Source of the DNA: Blastococcus sp. TF02-8
Lineage (GTDB): Bacteria > Actinomycetota > Actinomycetes > Mycobacteriales > Geodermatophilaceae
Length of the DNA stretch: 64,000 nucleotides
Assembly: GCF_003319175.1 (NCBI RefSeq)
Contig: NZ_QOHK01000003.1
Coordinates: 62,001 to 126,000 of the forward strand
Direction: 5' to 3'
Part shown: piece after piece, positions 54,404 through 61,160 of the stretch
Layout of the letters: every line of letters starts with the position of its first letter
Position numbering within the stretch: position 1 is the first letter of the stretch
The notes under the pieces: model-generated
Databases searched by the model: none
Told to the model about the DNA's origin: nothing
What the model saw: the letters and a program-made list of their open reading frames with translations, nothing else
Made by a program: the position numbers and the translations under genes

Positions 54404-54453
54404 GGTCCGCAGTCAGCGACGAGCAGTCCCTCACCACAGCGAAGGAACGTGTC

Positions 54454-54618
54454 ATGTACACCACCGAGCACGAACTGGTCCGCAGCCGGCTCGCCGAGCT
54501 GCAGACCGAGGCGGAGGCCGCCGCGCGCGCCCGCCGTCTCTACCTGGCGCGACGGGCCTCCCGTCGGGCCGAGCGTGCGGTCCGCCGGGCCGCGCGCGCC
54601 AGCGCCGCCGTCTGGTAG
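54454..54618 (+). CDS. 54-aa Arg/Ala-rich helical protein downstream of whiB7
   Basis: ATG at 54454 with GAAGGA upstream; 50 nt after whiB7. MYTTEHELVRSRLAELQTEA is followed by an Arg/Ala-rich helix with a likely coiled coil. Similar short basic proteins are common in actinobacteria. It is probably co-transcribed with whiB7. Function unknown. Confidence 0.72.
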   Translation: MYTTEHELVRSRLAELQTEAEAAARARRLYLARRASRRAERAVRRAARASAAVW

Positions 54619-54637
54619 GCGACGCCGGCAGGAACCC

Positions 54638-54681
54638 GCGGTCGGGTCCGGCGTACCCCCGGTGCGTCCGGACCCGACCGC
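54638..54681. terminator. 14-bp perfect hairpin between convergent genes
   Basis: Arms 54638-54651 and 54668-54681 are exact complements around a 16-nt loop. It lies between the small ORF after whiB7 and the convergent ABC1 gene. Confidence 0.75.
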
Positions 54682-54693
54682 TGCGCCGGGGCG

Positions 54694-56016
54694 TCAGTCC
54701 CGGAAACCGGGCAGCCACTCCTCGAGCACTGCGCGCCAGTCCGCGTCGGCGTCGAGCTGGCACAGCACCCCGATCGAGCCGATCGTGACGCGGTGGATCA
54801 GCAGGTAGGCCGGGGGCAGGTTGAGCTGGCGCCCCAGCCGGTTCGCCTCGGTCCGCGGGTCGGCGATCCGTGCCGCCTGCTCCTGCATCCAGGCGCGGGT
54901 GAAGTGGAAGTGCGGCCCGGCGACCGGCTCGAGCAGCGGTCGCAGGTAGTCGAGGACGCCGTCGGCGTCGATCTCCACCCCGGGCCGGACGAACCCCTCG
55001 GTGCGCAGGTCCGCGAGCACCTCGGCCGCCCGGCCGGCCAGCGCCCAGCGCAGCAGCCGCCCGATGGGCTCGGGATGCCCGTCGGGCAACCGGGCGGTGG
55101 CCCCGAAGTCGATGACGCCCAGTCGGCCGTCGGCCAGCAGCCGGAAGTTCCCCGGATGCGGATCGGCGTGCAGCAGCCCGGCGCGCTGCGGGCCGGAGAA
55201 GTGCAGCACCGCCAGGAGCCGGCCGGCCCGGTCCCGCTGCTCGCGGGTGCCGTCGGCGATGACCCGCGACAGCGGCGTGCCCTCCATCCACTCGGAGACG
55301 ACGACCTTCGGTGCGCTGGCCACCACGCGTGGGACGGCGATCTCGGGGTCGCCCGCGTAGGCGGCGGCGAACCCGCGCTGCGCGTCGGCCTCCAGGCCGT
55401 AGTCGAGCTCCTCGGCGACGCGCGCCTTGAGCTCGGCGATCAGCGGCTTGACGTCCAGCCCCGGGAACAGCGACGAGAAGAGCCGCGCGAAACGGGCCAG
55501 CTGGTTCAGGTCGGCCATCAGCGCGGTGCCCGCGCCCGGGTACTGGATCTTCACGGCCACGTCGCGGCCGTCGCGCCAGGTCGCGCGGTGCACCTGCCCG
55601 ATGCTGGCCGCCGCAGCGGGAGTGTCGTCGAACTCCTTGAACCGCTGCCGCCAGGTACCACCCAGCTGCTGGGCGAGGACGGCGTGCACCGTCCGCACCG
55701 GCATCGGCGGCGCCTCCTCCTGCAGCTTCACCAGCGCCTCGCGGTACGGCGCGGCCATCTCCTCGGGAACGGCCGCCTCGAACACCGACAGCGTCTGGCC
55801 GAGCTTCATCGCGCCGCCCTTGAGCTGACCGAGGACGGCGAACAGCTGCTCGGCGGTGCGCTGCTGCAGCTCCGCGTTCACGGCTTCGGCCGACTGGCCG
55901 GACAGCCGTCGTCCCAGCCCGAGCGTCGCCCGTCCGGCCGCGCCGAGAGGGAGGGATGCGAGACGGGCGGTGCGGGCGACCGATCCCCGCGGCATCACCG
56001 GTCGCTCGTCGCTCAC
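54694..56016 (-). CDS. ABC1/UbiB-type atypical kinase (Rv3197-like)
   Basis: 440 aa. KLGQTLS (KxGQ motif), AAAASIGQVHRA (Ala-rich loop), VAVKIQYPG (Lys), HADPHPGNF (catalytic) and GVIDFGA (DFG). These are UbiB/ADCK hallmarks. UbiB proteins support quinone or lipid metabolism; in mycobacteria Rv3197 lies by whiB7 and is linked to drug resistance. GTG at 56016 with GGAGG upstream. The cyclodehydratase-like gene lies 61 nt upstream. Confidence 0.93.
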   Translation of the reverse strand: MSDERPVMPRGSVARTARLASLPLGAAGRATLGLGRRLSGQSAEAVNAELQQRTAEQLFAVLGQLKGGAMKLGQTLSVFEAAVPEEMAAPYREALVKLQEEAPPMPVRTVHAVLAQQLGGTWRQRFKEFDDTPAAAASIGQVHRATWRDGRDVAVKIQYPGAGTALMADLNQLARFARLFSSLFPGLDVKPLIAELKARVAEELDYGLEADAQRGFAAAYAGDPEIAVPRVVASAPKVVVSEWMEGTPLSRVIADGTREQRDRAGRLLAVLHFSGPQRAGLLHADPHPGNFRLLADGRLGVIDFGATARLPDGHPEPIGRLLRWALAGRAAEVLADLRTEGFVRPGVEIDADGVLDYLRPLLEPVAGPHFHFTRAWMQEQAARIADPRTEANRLGRQLNLPPAYLLIHRVTIGSIGVLCQLDADADWRAVLEEWLPGFRD

Positions 56017-56077
56017 GCGTCCTCCTCGCCGACGCCCGGACGGCGCCGTGTCGTGTGGGGTGAGCGGCGGAGCGCGC

Positions 56078-57193
56078 TCAGCGGCCCATTCTTCCCTGCG
56101 GAGACGACTCTCCGCCCGGAGGAAGCGGATCGGCATCCTCGGCGGGCGACTGCTCCGGCCGCGCCGCGCCGCACCCGCAGGACGGGTGCGGCGGCCAGCG
56201 GCGCACCCGCGGGATCAGGTCCGGCGGTCGCAGCTCCACGCTCGCGTCGAGCGTGAGCGGCGCACCCGCGTCGTCGAGGTAGGCGAGGACCTGACCGGCT
56301 GCGAGCAGCGCGGTCAGCAGACAGGTGAGCGTGGAACCGCTGGCGGGCGGTTCGGCGGTGACCAGCTGGGCGGCCAGCCCCGGCCAGCGACCGTCGGCGT
56401 CCCGCCGGTGGAGGTCCGCGCAGCGCAGGCAGCTGGTGGCGCCCGGGACGACCAGGGGTCCGACGACGCCGGTCTCGCCCCGCACGGTGGCGACGAGCAC
56501 GGCCCCGCCGTCGACGCTCCGGACGGCGACGGGATCGGATGCCGCCCACGGGCGGGCCAGCACCGTGAGATCGGGCGGGACCCCGGGGGGCAGGGGGCGC
56601 TGATCGGTCGACGGACTCACCCGCCGGACCGCGTCCGCCGCCGCCGAGGACCGAGGACGACCCTCGTCGTCGGCGGTCAGCCCGCCGACCACGGCGTCGG
56701 CCGCCCGGACCGAGCCCTCGTCCCGCACCACCACCCGCCCGACCCCGCTGGCGGCCAGCACGGCGGCGAGCGGGACGCCGACCCGGGTGGCGCCGTCCAC
56801 GACCACCGCGGCCGAAGCCCGGTTGCGCCACACCGCGGATCGCGGGACGACGGCTGCCGAGGGCAGCTCGACCGCGGCCCGCGCGACGGCGGCCGGGCCG
56901 GCACCCATGGCGAGCAGGTCCGCCGGGTCGAGGTCGGTGACCAGCCGGGCGGAGCGCAGGGCGGCCAGCACCACCTCGACGACGCCGGGACCCAGTCCGT
57001 CCCGGGCGGCGTCGGCGCGGATCGTCCGCTCGGAGCGGCGACCGTCGAGCGCCCGGATCAGCCGCCCCAACCCGGGGAGCGGGTCGAGCACGAGTCCGTC
57101 GGTGGAGTCGACACCGCCGACCTGGACGCTCCCGCCGTCGCCGTGGAGGAGAGGTGTCGCCGGAGGGAGGAGGGGATGGGCGCTGTCGCTCAC
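56078..57193 (-). CDS. ThiF/cyclodehydratase-like protein (Rv3196-like)
   Basis: 371 aa. TOMM-type leader-binding/ThiF-like pattern: ALDGRRSERTIRADAA near the N-terminus, a Rossmann-like ASGVGRVVVRDEGSV in the middle, and GATSCLRCADLHRR followed by PSCGCGA (zinc cysteines). Related proteins occur in thiazole/oxazole peptide clusters, but none of the other cluster genes is present here. From memory it matches Rv3196. GTG at 57193 lacks a clear ribosome-binding site. Confidence 0.82.
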   Translation of the reverse strand: MSDSAHPLLPPATPLLHGDGGSVQVGGVDSTDGLVLDPLPGLGRLIRALDGRRSERTIRADAARDGLGPGVVEVVLAALRSARLVTDLDPADLLAMGAGPAAVARAAVELPSAAVVPRSAVWRNRASAAVVVDGATRVGVPLAAVLAASGVGRVVVRDEGSVRAADAVVGGLTADDEGRPRSSAAADAVRRVSPSTDQRPLPPGVPPDLTVLARPWAASDPVAVRSVDGGAVLVATVRGETGVVGPLVVPGATSCLRCADLHRRDADGRWPGLAAQLVTAEPPASGSTLTCLLTALLAAGQVLAYLDDAGAPLTLDASVELRPPDLIPRVRRWPPHPSCGCGAARPEQSPAEDADPLPPGGESSPQGRMGR

Positions 57194-57312
57194 AGGAGCA
57201 GGGTCGCAGGGTCGCTGCCCCTCCCGCCCCGGTTCTCCACAGGCCCGGAACGCGCACGGCGGCATTCCCCGAGGGGAACGCCGCCGTGGGTGTGACGCGG
57301 GGGACCTGCGGG

Positions 57313-57465
57313 TCAGGCCTTGCCGAGGATCCGGTTCATCTTGGTGCCGCAGACCGGGCAGGTGCCCTGGGCCATGCGGCGGCCGGACTCGCTGACCTTG
57401 ACCTCGCCGTCGAAGTCGCGCTTCTCCTTGCACTTCACGCAGTAGCCGTTGTAGCTCTCCGCCAC
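57313..57465 (-). CDS. DUF5679 zinc-ribbon protein, 50 aa
   Basis: 50 aa. CVKC near the N-terminus and CPVC near the C-terminus form a zinc ribbon; ESYNGYCVKCKEKRDF is typical of DUF5679. GAGGAG lies 6 nt before the GTG at 57465. Function unknown. It is probably the Rv3196A counterpart. Confidence 0.92.
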   Translation of the reverse strand: MAESYNGYCVKCKEKRDFDGEVKVSESGRRMAQGTCPVCGTKMNRILGKA

Positions 57466-57885
57466 GGGGATCTCCTCGATCTCGGGGCCTCCCGGCTCGC
57501 ACGCCGGGCGCCGTTGCGCGAGGACGCTACCCGGGTCCGGCGGCCACGACACGAACGGCAGCACGTCCGGCGGGCACATCGGCCCCTCGGCGGAGCCGTC
57601 GTCGCACTGCGTCACCCACAGCTGTGGACAGACCTGTGGACGCCATGGGGACGACCAGGCGTGTCGCTGTGCGTGGACCGGGGACGGGTGGGGGACGGGT
57701 CGCGCTCCGCAGCGCCCGCTGCCCGGTCGACCAGCGCGGACGCGCTCCACCGGGTGTGGACGGTCCACGTTCCGCGACCTCGTCACCGGCTGGAGCGGTG
57801 CTCGTGTCCACCGTCCGTGCGACGTGCACCCGAGAGGGTGTCCGTGCGCAGGCGCCACTCCCGTCCGGTGTCCTACGGTGCCCTT
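57466..57885. promoter_or_regulatory. 420-nt divergent region rich in TGTGGAC motifs
   Basis: No gene seen. TGTGGAC occurs at 57623-57629, 57635-57641 and 57755-57761, and its complement-type TGTCCAC at 57805-57811. GTGGAC-G-GTCCAC at 57756-57768 is a dyad. These resemble DnaA-box cores (TTGTCCACA), but no AT-rich unwinding region or dnaA is near. Confidence 0.4.
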
Positions 57886-58473
57886 GTGCCCGCAACTCCT
57901 CCCGACGCCGCCGCTGTGCCCGGCCCGGCCGACGACGACGTCGTGGAGGTCCGGCGCAGCCCGCGCCGCCGGCGCACCGTGACCGCCTACCGCGAGATGG
58001 GGCGCACCGTCGTCCTGATCCCCGCGGCCTTCAGCCCGGCGGAGGAGCAGCGCTGGGTGGCCCAGATGGTGGCCAAGCTGCGCACCCGGGAGGAGCGGCG
58101 CAAGCGATCGCTGGGCGGGGACGCCGAGCTGCTCGCCCGTGCTCGGGCGCTGTCGGCCGCACACCTGGACGGGCTGGCCGAGCCGGCCGGCGTCCGGTGG
58201 GTGGAGAACCAGCACCGCAGGTGGGGCTCGTGCACCCCCGCCGACCGCACCATCCGGTTGTCCAGCCGGCTGCAGTCGATGCCGGAGTACGTCGTCGACT
58301 ACGTGCTGGTCCACGAGCTGGTGCACCTGCTCGAGCCCAGTCACGACGAGCGCTTCTGGAGCCTGGTGGCGCGCTACCCCCGCGCGGAGCGCGCGCGGGG
58401 GTTCCTCGAGGGCGTCGAGCTGGCCGCGACGGCGGGTGCGGCGAGCCAGGAGCCTCCGGCCGACGTCGACTGA
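57886..58473 (+). CDS. YgjP-like metal-dependent hydrolase (M48/DUF45)
   Basis: 195 aa. HELVHLLEPSHDERFW gives HExxH plus a third His, and WGSC before it fits the YgjP/DUF45 family. Target unknown. GTG at 57886; upstream in-frame translation is intergenic in character. Its TGA lies in a 16-bp palindrome shared with the convergent DUF2342 stop. Confidence 0.9.
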   Translation: MPATPPDAAAVPGPADDDVVEVRRSPRRRRTVTAYREMGRTVVLIPAAFSPAEEQRWVAQMVAKLRTREERRKRSLGGDAELLARARALSAAHLDGLAEPAGVRWVENQHRRWGSCTPADRTIRLSSRLQSMPEYVVDYVLVHELVHLLEPSHDERFWSLVARYPRAERARGFLEGVELAATAGAASQEPPADVD

Positions 58474-58483
58474 CCGGTCAGTC
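58468..58483. repeat. 16-bp palindrome containing both convergent stop codons
   Basis: GACTGACC-GGTCAGTC (58468-58483) is perfect and spacer-free. The TGA codons of both neighbours are symmetrically placed in it. Confidence 0.55.
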
Positions 58484-59821
58484 CTCCTCGGGCGGCTGCT
58501 CCTCGGTGAGGGCCCGGAACTCGTCGTCCAGCCCCTGCCGGGCGACGAAGTCCAGCGGCTCGTCGAGGTCGTCCGACGTCGGGAGCAGGTCGGGGTGCGA
58601 CCACAGCCGGTCGCGCTCGACGCTGCCGTGCTGCTGAGCCATGGCGCCCCACACCGTGGCGGCGTCCCGCAGCCGGCGCGGACGCAGCTGCAGCCCGACC
58701 AGCGTCGCGAAGGTCTGCTCGGCGGGGCCGCCCGAGGCCCGGCGGCGCCGCATCGTCTCGGCCAGGGCGGCGTGCCCGGGCAGGCGGTCGGCCGAGGCAG
58801 CGGCCACGACACTGTCGACCCACCCCTCGACCAGCGCCAGCAGCGTCTCCAGCCGGCGCAGGGCCATCTGCTGCTCCGGGGTCTCGGCCGGCTCCAGGAC
58901 CCCCGAGCTCAGCAGCCGCTGGATGCTCTCCGGGTCGCTCGGGTCCAGCCCCTCACCGAGGCCGCCGGACATGGCCTCGGTGATGCCGCGCTCGATCGCC
59001 TCGCGGTCGATGGTGATGCCGCGGGCGTAGGCGTGCACGGCGTCCTGCAGCTGCTGACGCAGCCAGGGCACGTGCGCGAACAGGCGCTGCGAGGCGGCCT
59101 CGCGCAGCGCGACGAACAGCCGTACCTCGTCGGCCGGGCGGTCCAGGCCCTCGGCGAAGGAGGCGAGGTTCTGCGGCACGAGGACGCCGGTGCCGGCGGG
59201 GGCGAGCGGCAGCCCGACGTCGGTGCTGGTGAGGACCTCCTCCGCGAGCTTGCCCAGCGCCTGGCCGACCTGGGCACCGAACATGACGCCGCCCATGCGA
59301 CCCATGATCCCGGCGATCGGGCCGAAGGACATCGCCGCCTCCTGGGGGAGGGCGCTGGTCATCGCCGCGACCACCCGCTCGGCCAGGGGGTCGATCAGCG
59401 CGCCCCACGCCGGCAGCGTCTGCTCGACCCACTCGACCCGCGACCACGCGGCCGTGCGCTCGATGCCCGACGGGAGCTCGGTGACCTGGTCCAGCCACAG
59501 GTCGGCCAGCCGCAGCGCCTCGGCCGCCGCCGAGCGCTCGGCGTCGGACGTCGGCTGGTGACCGGCGGCCAGGCCGCTGATCGCACCCTGGCGGGCGAGG
59601 TCCCAGTTGACCGGCCCGCCGGACCAGTTCATGAGCTTCTGCAGCTCGGCGAACAGCGGCATCTTGCCCAGCACGTCCTCGGGGGACCCGCCTCCGGCCA
59701 TCCCGCCGAACAGCGCCCCCAGGCCGAACGGGTCGCCACCGCCCTGGTCGCCACCGCGTCCGGGTTCGCGGCGCTCGGGGTCGCGGTCGGGGAGGCCGAA
59801 GCCGAACGGCACGTCGCTCAT
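58478..59821 (-). CDS. DUF2342 zinc-dependent metalloprotease-like protein (Rv3195-like)
   Basis: 447 aa. Gly-rich N-terminus (about 20-50), then a helical DUF2342/PF10103 core with MSFGPIAGIMGRMGGVMFGAQ and a late LETLLALVEGWVDSVV. The family is named a metalloprotease from structure-type predictions, but I see no HExxH. Acidic C-terminus. ATG at 59821. Position between YgjP-like and PDZ-Lon genes matches Rv3195. Confidence 0.88.
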   Translation of the reverse strand: MSDVPFGFGLPDRDPERREPGRGGDQGGGDPFGLGALFGGMAGGGSPEDVLGKMPLFAELQKLMNWSGGPVNWDLARQGAISGLAAGHQPTSDAERSAAAEALRLADLWLDQVTELPSGIERTAAWSRVEWVEQTLPAWGALIDPLAERVVAAMTSALPQEAAMSFGPIAGIMGRMGGVMFGAQVGQALGKLAEEVLTSTDVGLPLAPAGTGVLVPQNLASFAEGLDRPADEVRLFVALREAASQRLFAHVPWLRQQLQDAVHAYARGITIDREAIERGITEAMSGGLGEGLDPSDPESIQRLLSSGVLEPAETPEQQMALRRLETLLALVEGWVDSVVAAASADRLPGHAALAETMRRRRASGGPAEQTFATLVGLQLRPRRLRDAATVWGAMAQQHGSVERDRLWSHPDLLPTSDDLDEPLDFVARQGLDDEFRALTEEQPPEED

Positions 59822-59910
59822 GCATCCACGGTAGACGCCGGAGCCCCAGGTCATCCCGGAGTGCTGCGGCGCCGTCGGCACTCCGCCGCAGGCCCGTACG
59901 CTGGCCGGTC

Positions 59911-60933
59911 GTGACCCGTCGGATCGCCGTCCTCAGCGCCGGCGCCGTGCTGCTGCTCCTGTTCGGCGTCCTCGGCACCACGGTGCCGGTGCCCTACGTG
60001 GCCCAGGTGCCCGGCCCCACCTACAACACCCTCGGCGACATCGACGGCGAGCCGATCATCGCCGTCCAGGGGCGCGAGCGGAACCGGACCGAGGGCAACC
60101 TGAACCTCACGACGGTCGGGGTGAGCCGCGGTGGGCTGAGCCTGGTGCAGGCGGTGCAGGGCTGGTTCGACGACGAAGTGGTCGTGGTCCCCGAGGAGGC
60201 GGTGTACCCGCCGGACCGCAGCGAGGAGGAGACCCGCAAGGCCAACCGCGAGGCCTTCCTGACCTCCGAGCAGGCGGCGGAGAGCGTCGCGCTCGGCGAG
60301 CTGGGCTATCCGCAGAAGGTCGTCGTCCGGGGGCTCCCCGAGGGCTCCCCGTCCGCCGGCCGGCTCGAGGAGGGCGACGCCGTGGAGGCGGTGGCCGGCC
60401 GCCCCGTCCCCGACGCACAGGTGCTGAACGACGTGCTCGCCGACGTCCCTCCCGGCACCGAGGTGACCGTGGACTACACCCGTCTGGGCACGCCGGGGAC
60501 GACCACCGTCACGACCCGGGCCGCGACGGACCGCGAGGGGTCGCTGCTCGGTATCTCCGTCCTGGACCAGCCCTCCGCCCCGTTCGACGTCGACATCCAG
60601 GTCGCCGACGTCGGCGGCCCGTCGGCCGGGCTCATGCTCACGCTGGGGATCCTCGACCTCGTCGGTGACGAGGACCTGACCGGCGGCAAGGTGATCGCCG
60701 GGACCGGCACCATCGATCTCGACGGCACCGTCGGCCCCATCGGGGGCATCACGCTCAAGATGGTCGCGGCCCGGGAGCTCGGGGCCGAGCTGTTCCTCGT
60801 CCCTGCGGACAACTGCGCCGAGGCGGTCGCGGCCCCCGATCCCGGCGTGCCGATGGCCCGCGTGGCCACCCTCGACGACGCGCTCGACGCCCTGGCCGAC
60901 CTGCGCGCCGGGCGCACGCCGGCGGGCTGCTGA
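59911..60933 (+). CDS. PDZ-Lon domain serine protease (Rv3194c-like)
   Basis: 340 aa. N-terminal TM (about 5-25), a PDZ domain (about 115-200: VVVRGLPEGSPSAGRLEEGD), and a Lon-type proteolytic domain with Ser in VGGPSAGLML and Lys in GGITLKMVAA. It likely cleaves envelope proteins. GTG start. It lies next to the UPF0182 membrane protein, as in mycobacteria. Confidence 0.95.
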   Translation: MTRRIAVLSAGAVLLLLFGVLGTTVPVPYVAQVPGPTYNTLGDIDGEPIIAVQGRERNRTEGNLNLTTVGVSRGGLSLVQAVQGWFDDEVVVVPEEAVYPPDRSEEETRKANREAFLTSEQAAESVALGELGYPQKVVVRGLPEGSPSAGRLEEGDAVEAVAGRPVPDAQVLNDVLADVPPGTEVTVDYTRLGTPGTTTVTTRAATDREGSLLGISVLDQPSAPFDVDIQVADVGGPSAGLMLTLGILDLVGDEDLTGGKVIAGTGTIDLDGTVGPIGGITLKMVAARELGAELFLVPADNCAEAVAAPDPGVPMARVATLDDALDALADLRAGRTPAGC

Positions 60934-61160
60934 CGACGCGCCCGGACCGGACGCGGCCCACGCGGCGCACCGGTCCTCCGGTGGGGGAAGCTGGGGCCGG
61001 CCGCACGGCCCGCCGGCGACGGCGGGCCCCCGGGAACCCCGCGCCGCTCGGTGCGTTGTCCTGGGAGGGCCGGGGGAGCACTCCGCCGTGCGCCCCTGGA
61101 CCCTCGCGGTCGATCGTCGCGTGGCCGACCGGTCACGCCTGCAATTGAAGGAGACCGCTC

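Noticed and set aside
56078-57465. A ribosomally made peptide (TOMM) biosynthesis cluster
   Set aside because: Only a cyclodehydratase-like gene is present; precursor, YcaO and tailoring genes are absent, and the arrangement matches the mycobacterial housekeeping block.
57466-57885. DnaA-box-like cluster as an origin of replication
   Set aside because: No dnaA/dnaN, no AT-rich unwinding region, and only partial matches to the box.
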